From contig NZ_FNVV01000014.1 in NCBI RefSeq assembly GCF_900108345.1, positions 372,001 through 436,000 of the forward strand: 64,000 nucleotides of DNA, in the 5' to 3' direction. Made by a program: the position numbers and the translations under genes. This document shows, piece after piece, positions 26,615 through 36,314 of the stretch. The DNA comes from Bacteroides ndongoniae (GTDB taxonomy: Bacteria > Bacteroidota > Bacteroidia > Bacteroidales > Bacteroidaceae). The first letter of the stretch is position 1; each line of letters begins with the position of its first letter. The notes beneath the pieces were generated by a model that was given only the letters and a program-made list of their open reading frames with translations, did not search any database and was not told the DNA's origin.

Positions 26615-28909
26615 ATGAAAAGATATTTGTTGCTTTTGGTATTGGCATTGTGCTGTTTTCACATAGCGCAGGCTCAGAAAGTTGGGCTTGTGTTAAGTGG
26701 TGGTGGTGCTAAAGGCATGACTCATATCGGTATTATCCGAGCTTTGGAAGAAAACAATATTCCCATCGACTATATCGCAGGAACTTCCATGGGAGCTATT
26801 GTCGGTTCTTTATATGCCATGGGATATTCGCCCGATGACATGGAGGCGCTTTTGCGTTCTCCCGACTTTAAACGCTGGTATTCCGGGCAGGTGGAACCTC
26901 AGTATGAATATTATTTTAAGAAAGGACGGCCTACGCCGGAGTTTCTTAATATCCGTTTTGCTTTTAGGGATTCATTGCGTGCCAAGTCGTTAAGACTGCC
27001 TACCAGTATGGTCAATCCTATACAGATGAACTTGGTCTTCGTAGAGCTTTTTGCACGTTCTACGGCGGCGTGTCATGGCAACTTTGACGATTTGTTTGTT
27101 CCTTTTCGCTGTATAGCTTCCGATGTATACAATAAGAAGCCTCTGGTGATGCGTAATGGAGATTTGGGCGATGCTGTCAGGGCCTCTATGAGCTTTCCGT
27201 TTGTGTTCAAGCCGATCGAAATAGACAGCATACTGGCTTATGATGGCGGTATTTATAATAATTTCCCTACAGATGTGATGCGTGAGGATTTCCATCCTGA
27301 TGTGATCATCGGCAGCGTGGTAGCTGCGAATCCCAGTAAACCGAATGAAAACGATCTGATGAGCCAGATTGAAAATATGGTGATGCAAAAGACCGACTAT
27401 TCCATTCCGGATTCGTTGGGCATAGTGATGACTTTCAAATACGATGATGTCAGTTTACTGGACTTTGACCGCTTGGACGAGTTGCATGATATCGGCTATA
27501 ACCGTACGATGAGTATCATGGACTCCATAAAAAGCCGCATTCATCGACGGGCAAATGCTGACAACGTGCGTCTGCGGCGAATGGTATATCGGAGTAATCT
27601 TCCGCAATTTCGTTTCCGTGACATTTATATTGAAGGTGCCAATGCGCAGCAGCAGGCCTATATAAAAAAGGAATTTCATGACGATCCTCATGAAGTGTTT
27701 ACTTATGAGGATTTGAAACGGGGATATTTCCGCTTGCTGGCCGATAACATGATTTCGGAAATCATACCTCATGCGGTTTACGATCCGCAAACAGACCTTT
27801 ATTCCCTCCGGTTAAAGGTAAAGATGGAAGATAACTTTTCGGTGCGCATTGGTGGAAGCGTATCTACTACCAGTTCCAATCAGATTTATTTGGGAGTGGG
27901 TTATCAGAACTTGAATTATTATTCGAAGGAAGTGACGATTGACGGGCAGATAGGAAAAATCTACAATAATGCCCAGTTTATGGCTCGGTTCGATTTGCCG
28001 ACACGTGTGCCTACTTCTTATCGTCTGATCGGTTCGATCAGTACATTTGATTATTATAAAAAGGATAAACTGTTTTCGAGGCACGATATTCCTTCATTTA
28101 ATTCGAAAGACGAGCGTTTCCTGAAACTGATGGTTTCCTTGCCCTTTCTTGCCAACAAACGGGCTGAATTTAGCTTTGGAATAGGAAAACTGGAGGATAA
28201 TTACTTCCAGTCGAATGTGATCGATTTTGAGAAGGATCGTTCGGATCAAAGTATGTATCGTTTGTTGGGAGGGGCTATAGGCTTTTATGGGAGTACGCTT
28301 AATGCCAGGCAATATGCTACGAAAGGCTATTATGAAAAATTGATTGCACAGATTTTCACCGGAAAGGAAAAGTTCATTCCTGGAAATTCTCCGGAAACGG
28401 CTACGTGGAAAGAAAGGCAGTCGTGGCTTCAGATTTCTTATATGAAAGAAGCCTACCATACCATGAGCCCGAAGTTTACCTTAGGCTGGATGGCCGAGGC
28501 TGTTTATTCTTCGAAGAATTTTTCGGAGAACTATACGGCTACCATGATGCAGGCATGCGATTTTTCGCCTACTCCACACAGCGAATTGATGTATAACGAA
28601 GCTTTTCGCGCCAATCAGTACATAGCGGCAGGTATTAAGCCGATATATGTATTGAATGATATGTTTCAGGTTCGCACCGAATTTTATGGATTTGTGCCAA
28701 TTTTCCCCATTAAGAAGAACTCTTTTAATAAGGCATATTATGGAAAAGTATTCAGTCGCTTCGAATATTTGGGAGAATTGTCCGTCGTATGCCATTTGCC
28801 CTTTGGAGCTATTTCAGTATACGTAAATCACTATAGTTCACCGAGAAAGGAGTGGAATGTAGGTATTACGTTAGGATGGCAGTTATTCAATTATAGGTTT
28901 ATTGAATGA
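26615..28909 (+). CDS. Patatin-like phospholipase with outer-membrane barrel domain
   Basis: 764 residues. Signal peptide ending in IAQAQ (about 21), then a patatin domain: oxyanion loop GGGAKG (29-34), nucleophile motif GTSMG with Ser58, and the dyad Asp210 in YDGG. Residues about 315-385 look like a POTRA domain (FRDIYIEGANAQQQAYIKKE), and 400-764 are strand-rich and end in an aromatic-rich strand (LGWQLFNYRFIE), as in Omp85/BamA barrels. The plan resembles PlpD of Pseudomonas, a type Vd autotransporter. Likely a lipid acyl hydrolase anchored in the outer membrane; whether the patatin part is released is unknown. Confidence 0.9.
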   Translation: MKRYLLLLVLALCCFHIAQAQKVGLVLSGGGAKGMTHIGIIRALEENNIPIDYIAGTSMGAIVGSLYAMGYSPDDMEALLRSPDFKRWYSGQVEPQYEYYFKKGRPTPEFLNIRFAFRDSLRAKSLRLPTSMVNPIQMNLVFVELFARSTAACHGNFDDLFVPFRCIASDVYNKKPLVMRNGDLGDAVRASMSFPFVFKPIEIDSILAYDGGIYNNFPTDVMREDFHPDVIIGSVVAANPSKPNENDLMSQIENMVMQKTDYSIPDSLGIVMTFKYDDVSLLDFDRLDELHDIGYNRTMSIMDSIKSRIHRRANADNVRLRRMVYRSNLPQFRFRDIYIEGANAQQQAYIKKEFHDDPHEVFTYEDLKRGYFRLLADNMISEIIPHAVYDPQTDLYSLRLKVKMEDNFSVRIGGSVSTTSSNQIYLGVGYQNLNYYSKEVTIDGQIGKIYNNAQFMARFDLPTRVPTSYRLIGSISTFDYYKKDKLFSRHDIPSFNSKDERFLKLMVSLPFLANKRAEFSFGIGKLEDNYFQSNVIDFEKDRSDQSMYRLLGGAIGFYGSTLNARQYATKGYYEKLIAQIFTGKEKFIPGNSPETATWKERQSWLQISYMKEAYHTMSPKFTLGWMAEAVYSSKNFSENYTATMMQACDFSPTPHSELMYNEAFRANQYIAAGIKPIYVLNDMFQVRTEFYGFVPIFPIKKNSFNKAYYGKVFSRFEYLGELSVVCHLPFGAISVYVNHYSSPRKEWNVGITLGWQLFNYRFIE

Positions 28910-28936
28910 TTTTTTTTTAAAAAAATAGGAGAATTG

Positions 28937-28967
28937 TTTGCTAATTCAAAAATATGCTGTATCTTTG
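28937..28967 (+). promoter_or_regulatory. Promoter of the tRNA-Arg pair
   Basis: TTTG at 28937-28940, then exactly 19 bases, then TATCTTTG at 28960-28967: a textbook Bacteroides promoter. The first tRNA begins 18 bases downstream. Confidence 0.85.
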
Positions 28968-28984
28968 CACCCGTTAAACAAAGA

Positions 28985-29058
28985 GGCCGCGTAGCTCAAC
29001 TGAATAGAGTAGCTGACTACGGATCAGCCGGTTACAGGTTTGAATCCTGTCGCGGTCA
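28985..29058 (+). tRNA. tRNA-Arg (ACG), copy 1
   Basis: 74 nt, cloverleaf foldable: acceptor GGCCGCG with CGCGGTC (one G-T pair), discriminator A, anticodon loop CTACGGA giving anticodon ACG, T-arm TTCGAA-like GTTTGAATCC. The 3' CCA is not encoded. ACG is normally edited to ICG by TadA and reads CGU, CGC and CGA. Confidence 0.95.
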
Positions 29059-29079
29059 CAAGTTTTCATAATAATAGAA

Positions 29080-29153
29080 GGTCGCGTAGCTCAACTGAAT
29101 AGAGTAGCTGACTACGGATCAGCCGGTTACAGGTTTGAATCCTGTCGCGATCA
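29080..29153 (+). tRNA. tRNA-Arg (ACG), copy 2
   Basis: 74 nt, identical to copy 1 except in the acceptor stem, where GGTCGCG pairs with CGCGATC: the third pair is T-A instead of C-G, a compensated change. 21 bases after copy 1, no promoter between them, so they are transcribed together. 3' CCA not encoded. Confidence 0.95.
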
Positions 29154-29158
29154 CAGAG

Positions 29159-29190
29159 AACCCCTGCAAGAGATTTGTCGGGGTTTTTTG
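29159..29190 (+). terminator. Terminator of the tRNA-Arg pair
   Basis: AACCCC (29159-29164) pairs with GGGGTT (29180-29185), followed by T. A stem of six pairs with a large loop, modest in strength; the bidirectional hairpin at 29329-29375 lies behind it. Confidence 0.6.
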
Positions 29191-29328
29191 TTTATATCCA
29201 CAGATCTCCACTTATGCGTGATTTATTTCCTAGTTAGCTAATATTTTTTTCTAACTGGGAAAAAATATTTTCCTAACTGGGCAGAATTTGCTGGCTATTT
29301 GTTTGAGGATTATGAGGTGAGATAAAAT

Positions 29329-29375
29329 AAAAAATGGAGTAGAAAGCTATCCACATTCTTTCTACTCCATTTTTT
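29329..29375. terminator. Bidirectional terminator between tRNA-Arg and dapA
   Basis: Perfect 18-bp arms (29329-29346 and 29358-29375) including A6 and T6 tracts at the ends, 11-base loop. Works on both strands; dapA (minus) stops 24 bases away. Between the tRNA terminator and this hairpin, the word CTAACTGGG occurs twice near 29250-29280. Confidence 0.9.
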
Positions 29376-29398
29376 TTGTTTTCTTTGCTATTGTGATA

Positions 29399-30292
29399 TC
29401 AGCATTTGATGTTTAACTCATTCAGGATGTTGCGTATGGCTTCGAACGTGGTGATTCGCGTTGGAACTAGCGGGAGGCGCAATTTGTTTTCGATCATGCC
29501 CATGGCGTTTAGCATCGCTTTTACTCCTGCAGGATTACCGTCGACAAACAACAACTTGAAAAGTTCGGCAAATTTATGATGAATCGTCAGTGCATTGGCA
29601 TAATCACCCTGCAAGGCCAGGCGTACCATGCGGCTGAATTCGCGCGGAAAGGCATTTCCGATGACCGATATGATGCCGACAGCCCCTAAGGTGATCAGAG
29701 GGAAGGTCATGCCGTCATCGCCCGAAATAACGTCAAAATTTGCGGGTTTGTTCTTGATGATGTCGTCCATTTGGGTGATGTCGCCCGAAGCTTCTTTTAT
29801 GGCGATGACATTCTTGAAATCGCGTGCAATGCGCAAAGTGGTTTCGGCTTTCATGTTGACCCCTGTACGTCCGGGTACGTTATAAAGTACGATCGGGAGC
29901 TCCGTAGCTTCGGCAATGGCTTTATAATGCTGATATATGCCTTCCTGCGATGGCTTGTTGTAGTATGGTACCACAGACAAAATAGCATCTACACCTGTAA
30001 AATCGTCGTTTTTCAACGTTTCTACCACGGCGCGTGTATTATTTCCGCCTACTCCCAGCAAGATTGGGATTCGGCCGTTCACGCGTTCGATGACTTTTTT
30101 CTTAATGGTTCTTTTTTCGTCTTCGGTCAGCGTGGGAGTTTCAGCCGTTGTGCCGAGTACGCACAGAAAATCGGCATTGTTTTGCAGCAAGTAATCTACC
30201 ATACGCATCAGTGCGTCGTAGTCTACGCTTTCATCCTCTTTGAACGGAGTAATCAGTGCTACTCCCATTCCTTTCAATCTTGTCTGTATCAT
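29399..30292 (-). CDS. dapA: 4-hydroxy-tetrahydrodipicolinate synthase
   Basis: 297 residues, TIM-barrel aldolase of the DapA family. Seen: the GTTAE loop (47-51) that binds pyruvate, Tyr137 in VLYNVPGRTG, and the Schiff-base lysine Lys166 in AIKEASGD. It condenses pyruvate and aspartate semialdehyde, the first step of the lysine/diaminopimelate branch, which feeds peptidoglycan. Transcribed alone on the minus strand with a promoter at 30322-30329. The Arg in GRTG supports DapA rather than an NAL-type lyase. Confidence 0.95.
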   Translation of the reverse strand: MIQTRLKGMGVALITPFKEDESVDYDALMRMVDYLLQNNADFLCVLGTTAETPTLTEDEKRTIKKKVIERVNGRIPILLGVGGNNTRAVVETLKNDDFTGVDAILSVVPYYNKPSQEGIYQHYKAIAEATELPIVLYNVPGRTGVNMKAETTLRIARDFKNVIAIKEASGDITQMDDIIKNKPANFDVISGDDGMTFPLITLGAVGIISVIGNAFPREFSRMVRLALQGDYANALTIHHKFAELFKLLFVDGNPAGVKAMLNAMGMIENKLRLPLVPTRITTFEAIRNILNELNIKC

Positions 30293-30321
30293 GAGTTTTA
30301 TAAGTATGTCTTAATGATTCG

Positions 30322-30329
30322 CAAAAGTA
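30322..30329 (-). promoter_or_regulatory. -7 promoter box of dapA
   Basis: CAAAAGTA on the plus strand, i.e. TACTTTTG on the minus strand, fits TAnnTTTG; a TTTG lies 22 bases further upstream (30352-30355). Confidence 0.6.
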
Positions 30330-30389
30330 CGATTTTTTTCGATTTAGCCTACAAATATAACCATTAAAAAAGTTTTCACTAGAAAAATG

Positions 30390-32387
30390 TTAGGAAATAA
30401 GTTTCAAAAACTCGTCTTCGTTCATTATCTTTATACCTAGTTTCTGGGCTTTTTCGAGTTTGGCAGGCCCCATATTGTCGCCAGCCAGGATAAAGGAAGT
30501 CTTCGAAGAGATGCTTCCGGAATTTTTTCCTCCGTTTTTCTCGATCAGGGCTTTGTATTCATCGCGTGAGTGATGCTGGAATACTCCGCTGATCACGATG
30601 GATTGTCCGCTCAGCTTATCGGTATATCCGCTCAGGTCTTCTTCGCTTCTCGAAAACTGGAGTCCGGCCTCTTTCAGCCGTTCTACCAGCTGACGGTTCG
30701 AAGCGTTGGCAAAGTAGCTGACGATGCTTTGCGCTATTTTTTCTCCGATTTCATCGATATTTGTCAGAGTGGCCATATCGGCTTGTTCCAGTTCTTCGAT
30801 ATTGGCAAACGACTTGGCAATCTTTTTGGCTACGGTTTCGCCGACAAATCGGATACCCAAAGCGAAAAGTACCCTTTCGAAAGGCACCTCTTTACTGCTG
30901 GCAATTCCTTTGATTATGTTATCGGCAGACTTTTCTCCCATTCGTTCCAGGTCTTTTATGTCGTCGGCTGTAAGTGTATACAGGTCGGCAGCATTCGCTA
31001 TCAGTCCTTTACGATAGAACATGTCTACTGTTTCAGGTCCCAGGCCGTCAATGTTCATGGCCCGGCGGCTGATGAAATGCTCTATTTTTCCTTTGATTTG
31101 CGGAGGACATGCCGTTTCGTTCGGGCAGTAATGGGCGGCTTCTCCTTCGTAGCGTATCAGCTGGCTTCCACACTCCGGACAGCGGGTGATGAATTTGACC
31201 TTTTCGCCTATCAGCATAGTACGGGCTTCTTTGTCTACCCCGGTTATTTTAGGGATGATTTCTCCTCCTTTTTCTACATAGACCATGTCGCCTATGTGCA
31301 GGTCCAGGCCTTCGATGATGTCAGCGTTGTGGAGGGAGGCACGTTTGACGATGGTACCGGACAGCTGAACGGGGTCCAGGTTGGCAACAGGAGTGATGGC
31401 TCCGGTTCTTCCTACCTGATAAGTCACTTTGTTCAGTCGGGTCAGGGCACGCTCTGCCTGAAATTTGTATGCAATGGCCCATCGGGGTGACTTGGCGGTA
31501 TATCCCAAATTCTTTTGCTGTCTCAGACTGTTTACTTTCAGCACAATGCCATCTGTCGCTACGGGCAGGTTTTTACGTTCCGTATCCCAATAGTTGATAT
31601 AGTCCATAACCTCTTGTAAGGTATGTGCTTTTTTCATGTGTTCCGATATCTTGAACCCCCATTGCGCGGCAGTTTGCAGGTTTTCGTAATGCCCGTCGCA
31701 CGGCAGATTCTCGCCAAGCAGGTAATATAAGTACGAATCGAGTTTGCGCGAGGCTACGATAGCGGAGTTTTGCAGTTTTAAAGTGCCCGAAGCCGCATTT
31801 CTCGGATTGGCAAATAGCGGCTCTTCGCGCGCTTCTTTTTCCCGGTTCAGCTCTTCAAAAACAACCCAAGGCATCAATATCTCACCTCTGATTTCGAAAG
31901 AAGGAGGATAATTGCCGTGTAATACCAGAGGTATACAGCGTATGGTCTTTACATTGTCCGTTACGTCATCTCCTTTTTCTCCGTCTCCCCGGGTGACTGC
32001 GCGTATCAGTTTTCCATCCTCGTAAGTCAGCGATATGGAAGTGCCGTCATATTTAAGTTCGCAGCAGATCTCGAAATCTTCGTTCAGGGCTTTCTTAACC
32101 CGTTCGTAGAATTCGGCAACTTCGCTTTCCGAATAGGTGTTCCCCAAAGAAAGCATAGGGTATTTGTGGGCTACCTGGGTAAAGTTTTTGTTGATATCGC
32201 TTCCGACGCGCATGGTAGGAGAATTTTCATCCTGATATTCAGGGTGTTCTTTCTCAAGATCCTGTAATTCGCGCATCATGTCGTCGAATTGTTTATCTGA
32301 TATTTCGGGAGCGTTCAGCACGTAGTAATTGTAATTGTGCCTGTGCAGCTCGGCACGCAGTTCCTCTATTCTTTCTTTTATATTCAT
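30390..32387 (-). CDS. ligA: NAD-dependent DNA ligase LigA
   Basis: 665 residues from ATG at 32387; the frame runs further upstream without homology. Order: Ia domain and adenylation domain with Lys112 in LKYDG, OB fold, zinc finger (CPECGSQL then CPNETACP), helix-hairpin-helix repeats (around 500-570) and a C-terminal BRCT domain (about 590-665). It seals nicks using NAD in replication and repair. The gene is divergent from trmD, with only 112 bases between starts containing promoter boxes for both. Confidence 0.96.
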   Translation of the reverse strand: MNIKERIEELRAELHRHNYNYYVLNAPEISDKQFDDMMRELQDLEKEHPEYQDENSPTMRVGSDINKNFTQVAHKYPMLSLGNTYSESEVAEFYERVKKALNEDFEICCELKYDGTSISLTYEDGKLIRAVTRGDGEKGDDVTDNVKTIRCIPLVLHGNYPPSFEIRGEILMPWVVFEELNREKEAREEPLFANPRNAASGTLKLQNSAIVASRKLDSYLYYLLGENLPCDGHYENLQTAAQWGFKISEHMKKAHTLQEVMDYINYWDTERKNLPVATDGIVLKVNSLRQQKNLGYTAKSPRWAIAYKFQAERALTRLNKVTYQVGRTGAITPVANLDPVQLSGTIVKRASLHNADIIEGLDLHIGDMVYVEKGGEIIPKITGVDKEARTMLIGEKVKFITRCPECGSQLIRYEGEAAHYCPNETACPPQIKGKIEHFISRRAMNIDGLGPETVDMFYRKGLIANAADLYTLTADDIKDLERMGEKSADNIIKGIASSKEVPFERVLFALGIRFVGETVAKKIAKSFANIEELEQADMATLTNIDEIGEKIAQSIVSYFANASNRQLVERLKEAGLQFSRSEEDLSGYTDKLSGQSIVISGVFQHHSRDEYKALIEKNGGKNSGSISSKTSFILAGDNMGPAKLEKAQKLGIKIMNEDEFLKLIS

Positions 32388-32414
32388 AATATATCTGGTT
32401 CGATTGTCTGAATG

Positions 32415-32422
32415 CAAAAATA
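32415..32422 (-). promoter_or_regulatory. -7 promoter box of ligA
   Basis: TATTTTTG on the minus strand (plus: CAAAAATA), 28 bases before the ligA start. Confidence 0.5.
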
Positions 32423-32475
32423 GCGGTTTCTCTGCGAATATTCTTACTTTTGTTGCGTGAAAATAGAACTTGCTG

Positions 32476-32483
32476 TATTTTTG
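32476..32483 (+). promoter_or_regulatory. -7 promoter box of trmD
   Basis: TATTTTTG, with a TTG 20 bases upstream; trmD starts 17 bases after the box, so the leader is very short. Confidence 0.5.
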
Positions 32484-32499
32484 CAAAAAATCAAGTAAT

Positions 32500-33177
32500 A
32501 TGCGTATAGACATTATCACAGTTCTGCCGGAAATGATTGAAGGATTCTTCAATTGTTCGATTATGAAGCGTGCTCAGAACAAGGGACTCGCGGAAATATG
32601 TATTCATAATCTGCGTGATTATACTGAAGACAAATATCGCCGTGTGGATGATTATCCTTTCGGAGGATTTGCTGGAATGGTTATGAAGATAGAGCCTATT
32701 GAGCGTTGCATCAATAGCCTGAAAGCAGAACGAAACTATGATGAAGTAATATTTACCACCCCGGATGGGGAAAAGTTTTGTCAGCCTATGGCTAATACGC
32801 TGTCGCTGGCGCAAAACCTCATTATCCTTTGCGGTCACTTTAAGGGCATCGACTATCGTATCCGCGAGCACCTTATTACGAAGGAAGTCAGCATAGGAGA
32901 TTATGTGCTTACTGGAGGCGAACTGGCTGCGGCTGTTATGGCCGATGCGATTGTGCGTATTATTCCCGGCGTTATATCAGACGAACAATCTGCTCTGTCC
33001 GATTCGTTTCAGGATAATTTGCTGGCTGCACCTGTGTATACCCGCCCTGCTGATTATAAAGGATGGAAGGTTCCTGAAATTTTACTTTCGGGCCATGAGG
33101 CTAAAATAAAGGAATGGGAGCTACAACAGTCTTTGGAACGTACCAGAAGACTTCGTCCTGACTTGCTGGGGGAATAG
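32500..33177 (+). CDS. trmD: tRNA (guanine-N1-)-methyltransferase TrmD
   Basis: 225 residues starting [12 protein letters not shown] at 32500. SPOUT-class methyltransferase with the trefoil-knot motifs [12 protein letters not shown] (around 118-129) and [13 protein letters not shown] (around 141-153) that bind S-adenosylmethionine. It methylates G37 of tRNAs that read CNN, which prevents frameshifting. Stands alone on the plus strand, divergent from ligA and convergent with pyrD. Confidence 0.95.
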   Translation: MRIDIITVLPEMIEGFFNCSIMKRAQNKGLAEICIHNLRDYTEDKYRRVDDYPFGGFAGMVMKIEPIERCINSLKAERNYDEVIFTTPDGEKFCQPMANTLSLAQNLIILCGHFKGIDYRIREHLITKEVSIGDYVLTGGELAAAVMADAIVRIIPGVISDEQSALSDSFQDNLLAAPVYTRPADYKGWKVPEILLSGHEAKIKEWELQQSLERTRRLRPDLLGE

Positions 33178-33216
33178 AGAATCAACCTGGAAACAGAAAT
33201 AAAAGTTGTATGAAAA

Positions 33217-33262
33217 CAAGAAAAGAGGACTTTCGTTGAAATCTCCTCTTTTCTTGTTTTTG
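33217..33262. terminator. Bidirectional terminator between trmD and pyrD
   Basis: Perfect 13-bp arms (33217-33229 and 33244-33256), A-rich before and T-rich after, so it can end both converging transcripts. Confidence 0.9.
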
Positions 33263-33290
33263 TATGCGAAGGATGTGCTGTTGTAATCTA

Positions 33291-34202
33291 TTACACCTCA
33301 AGCGCACCGATAATATCGCGTACGGAACTGAATTTATGTCTTTCCAAGTAGTCGTTGATACCTTCGGCAACTTTGATGGTGACAGTAGGATCAATGAAGT
33401 TTGCAGTACCGATTTGTATAGCAGAGGCTCCAGCTAGCATAAATTCTACAGCGTCTTTCCAGTTCATGATTCCTCCTAAACCAATGACAGGTATTTTTAC
33501 TGCTTTGGCAACTTGCCATACCATGCGCAGGGCAATGGGTTTGACTGCTGCTCCTGACATACCGCCTGTAATGGTAGAGAGTATGGGGCGTCTTTTTTCG
33601 GCATCGATAGCCATTCCAAGCAGAGTATTGATCAATGAAACGCTGTCGGCACCTGCTCCTTCGGCAGCTCGGGCTATTTCGGTAATGTCGGTGACATTGG
33701 GAGACAGTTTCACAATAAGCGTTTTTTTATAGACCGAGCGTACGGCTTTTACCACCTCTTCAGCGCCTTTGCTTGTTACGCCAAAAGACATTCCTCCTTG
33801 TTTTACGTTCGGGCAGGAGATGTTTAATTCAATGGCAGGAATTTTGTCAAGTTCGTTAATGATAGAAGCGGTTTCGGCATAATCTTCGACAGTTGCTCCC
33901 GACACATTAACAATCATATTGGTCTGGATATCTTTTATTCTGGGATAGATGTGTTCAACAAAGTAATGGACACCCTTATTTTGCAGTCCCACAGCGTTTA
34001 ACATGCCTGAAGGGGTTTCTGCCATACGGGGATATGGGTTTCCTTCACGTTTGTGAAGAGTGGTTCCTTTTACAATAATACCCCCTATTCGCGCTATATC
34101 TATAAAGTCTGCAAACTCCTCACCGTATCCAAATGTTCCGGATGCTGTCATTACCGGATTTTTCATTTGTAATTCACCGATATTTACACTTAAATCTGCC
34201 AT
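33291..34202 (-). CDS. pyrD: Dihydroorotate dehydrogenase, class 1B catalytic subunit
   Basis: 303 residues, FMN-binding barrel with [11 protein letters not shown] near the start, the catalytic-cysteine stretch [13 protein letters not shown] and the final [11 protein letters not shown] loop for the flavin phosphate. Class 1B enzymes use a Cys base and pass electrons through PyrK to NAD. pyrK lies directly upstream and overlaps it by 13 bases, as expected for the PyrDB-PyrK heterotetramer. Step four of pyrimidine synthesis. Confidence 0.95.
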   Translation of the reverse strand: MADLSVNIGELQMKNPVMTASGTFGYGEEFADFIDIARIGGIIVKGTTLHKREGNPYPRMAETPSGMLNAVGLQNKGVHYFVEHIYPRIKDIQTNMIVNVSGATVEDYAETASIINELDKIPAIELNISCPNVKQGGMSFGVTSKGAEEVVKAVRSVYKKTLIVKLSPNVTDITEIARAAEGAGADSVSLINTLLGMAIDAEKRRPILSTITGGMSGAAVKPIALRMVWQVAKAVKIPVIGLGGIMNWKDAVEFMLAGASAIQIGTANFIDPTVTIKVAEGINDYLERHKFSSVRDIIGALEV

Positions 34203-34966
34203 AATAATCTATTTATATTAAAAACCGGACCTTCTTTACATACGCATAAATGCCCTTCTGTGGTGTTTTCTACACAGCACAAGCAGGCGCCTAAACCACA
34301 AGCCATCATGTTTTCCAATGAGACTTCGCAGTTGATACCTTTGCTTTTGGCATATTTGGCTACAGCTATCATCATTGGCTTGGGCCCGCAAGTATAAATC
34401 TGTTCAAAGTCTATTTGGTTTAAAATGGAATGCTGTGTTACATATCCCTTTTCGCCATGGCTGCCATCTTCTGTAGTGGTGTAGACAGGACCGTATTGGG
34501 CAAATTGCTCCAGTTGGAGCAGATCTTTACTGCTTCTGGCACCTAAAAGGAAGGTGGGTTTGTGGCCGTTTTTAGCCAGTTGCTCTCCCAGGTAAAGCAT
34601 GGGGGCAGTTCCTACACCTCCACCTACCAATAACAGCTTGTCAGAAGCTTTTTGAGGCATTGTAAAGCCATTTCCCAAGGGAAGTACAACATTGATCGTA
34701 TCACCTGTTTTTGCCTCTCCTAAACGCTTAGTTCCGTCTCCGACTAATTGAACCAGGAACCATACTTCGTTGCGGGAAGTATCTACATAATTGATGGATA
34801 TTGGCCGGCGCAAAAAAGTAGTGGGTGATCCGTCTACTCGAATTTCTGCAAATTGCCCAGGGCGCATCTCCGGAAGAGGAGAAGATGAGGTCAATTTTAG
34901 TAAAGCGTAATTTGTATGCAGTCTGATGTTTTCTGCTACAATAAGATCTAAAATGTATTTTTTCAT
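34190..34966 (-). CDS. pyrK: Dihydroorotate dehydrogenase electron-transfer subunit PyrK
   Basis: 258 residues from ATG 34966 (a TTG two codons upstream is in frame). Ferredoxin-reductase-like: FAD-binding RRPISIN (around 55-61), NAD-binding GGGVGTAPM, and a C-terminal 2Fe-2S motif CGLGACLCC followed by another Cys in CVCKEGP. It moves electrons from PyrD's FMN to NAD. Its end overlaps the pyrD start, so translation is coupled. A promoter box lies at 34998-35005. Confidence 0.93.
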   Translation of the reverse strand: MKKYILDLIVAENIRLHTNYALLKLTSSSPLPEMRPGQFAEIRVDGSPTTFLRRPISINYVDTSRNEVWFLVQLVGDGTKRLGEAKTGDTINVVLPLGNGFTMPQKASDKLLLVGGGVGTAPMLYLGEQLAKNGHKPTFLLGARSSKDLLQLEQFAQYGPVYTTTEDGSHGEKGYVTQHSILNQIDFEQIYTCGPKPMMIAVAKYAKSKGINCEVSLENMMACGLGACLCCVENTTEGHLCVCKEGPVFNINRLLWQI

Positions 34967-34997
34967 ATTCAATTAAGAGATATTTATCTTCGTGTGG

Positions 34998-35005
34998 CAA
35001 AGATA
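34998..35005 (-). promoter_or_regulatory. -7 promoter box of pyrK-pyrD
   Basis: TATCTTTG on the minus strand, exact fit to the Bacteroides -7 box, 31 bases before pyrK. Confidence 0.6.
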
Positions 35006-35037
35006 CGCCAATTTATGGAAATAGGCATTTTTACAGA

Positions 35038-35505
35038 TTATTTTTCGGGTTTGAATATTTCGTAAGTATTATCGTCGAAGAAAATTCTTATTTCCGTTAT
35101 TTTCTTTGCAGGCTTTTCTTTATAGATAACCTCTTGTCTAACAATGCTATTAGGACTGTTCTGAGGCGTTCCTAATGCGATTTCCTTGCGATTTTCAGTT
35201 TTGTCTGTCCCATTGGACGGATTTTCTGCATTCTCAGCAAATAAGGGATAGTCGAAATCCGGGCAACTAGCAGTGGAGTAAGATGAGTCTTTGCTCATTT
35301 CTCCATTACCTGTCAGTAGCCACTCTAAATTAATATCGCTATAACGTTGGTGAAGGCGAAGGATAACTTCGGTACTTGGATATTTGTTGCGTTCTCCCAA
35401 TATGTGTGAAATGGTGGCTTGGGCTACGCCGATGCTCTCGGCAAAGGCACCAGCCGTTAATTTCTCACGGTCCATAATCATTTTTAATCGGTCCTTTATG
35501 CTCAT
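35038..35505 (-). CDS. XRE-family transcriptional regulator
   Basis: 155 residues. Residues 1-65 form a Cro/CI-type helix-turn-helix (AGAFAESIGVAQATISHILGE region), followed by LEWLLTGNGEM, a phrase common in Bacteroides XRE proteins. The C-terminal half is a short linker and a small domain (TEIRIFFDDNTYEIFKPEK) without a recognisable S24 peptidase site. It sits upstream of pyrK on the same strand with its own promoter and faces a 1-kb AT-rich gap; it could act there, but no operator is proven. Confidence 0.85.
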   Translation of the reverse strand: MSIKDRLKMIMDREKLTAGAFAESIGVAQATISHILGERNKYPSTEVILRLHQRYSDINLEWLLTGNGEMSKDSSYSTASCPDFDYPLFAENAENPSNGTDKTENRKEIALGTPQNSPNSIVRQEVIYKEKPAKKITEIRIFFDDNTYEIFKPEK

Positions 35506-35547
35506 ACCATATATTATTATGAATGTATTTTTGTATTTTATGGATTA

Positions 35548-35579
35548 CAAAGATAAAGTATTAAAATTACAATAGCAAA
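35548..35579 (-). promoter_or_regulatory. Promoter of the XRE regulator
   Basis: On the minus strand TTTG (35576-35579), 20 bases, TATCTTTG (35548-35555): both boxes and spacing fit the Bacteroides consensus. Confidence 0.75.
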
Positions 35580-36036
35580 TATATTTTTGTAAATACAGTA
35601 TTATACATAAGTAATGGAATTATTTCGTTTGTTATATATACGATTGTAATAACCCTGTTTATATGTTAATCTTTTAGTTTATAATTCATATATAAATAAA
35701 TGATATGCAGTTGATTATCGTATCGTATTATGGCTTATTTATTCTATTAACTGGTTATTATTATATATCAGTTATATTTTATTTAAATTTTCACAATAGA
35801 TAATCCTTCTAATCTACTGATTCTATTGATATTGATTTTATTATAGATATGAATATGTATTCTATTGACTCATACATATTATATTTGTGATTAAGTGCTA
35901 TACTTTTGGAATGGTATGTACGATGATTAAGATTTATGTATTTTGGGAATATTATTTATAGTATTTAAGTATTATTATAAATGTAATATTCGTGATTTAC
36001 TTTATTGAATATTACAATTGAAAAGAATCTGTGAAG

Positions 36037-36097
36037 TTAAACCTTCTCTAATTATGCTAACACCTAGGTTTAAACAAAGAAAATCTGGTTAAACCTA
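36037..36097. repeat. Three TTAAACCT words, two as an inverted repeat
   Basis: TTAAACCT near 36037-36044, TAGGTTTAA at 36065-36073 and TTAAACCTA at 36089-36097. The last two form a 9-bp inverted repeat around 15 bases. Could be an operator or chance. Confidence 0.45.
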
Positions 36098-36314
36098 AAA
36101 TTTGGGGCTTAATTTTACCGGATATGTGATCGGGGTGCAAATTTGTGATTCTAAAAAGCTTTATTTGGCTATAATCTGTTGAAAAACAGAATAATATATC
36201 CGATTTCCTATTTATAAATAACTTCGCTTTTAGAAAATAATGGCTTTGAGCATGAATTAATAATAGGAATGAATGGTAGAAGAGGAAAAAGTGAAGTTGC
36301 CGTTAATGAATCTT

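Noticed and set aside
35580-36300. Replication origin in the AT-rich stretch
   Set aside because: No cluster of DnaA boxes and no dnaA nearby; AT-richness alone is not enough.
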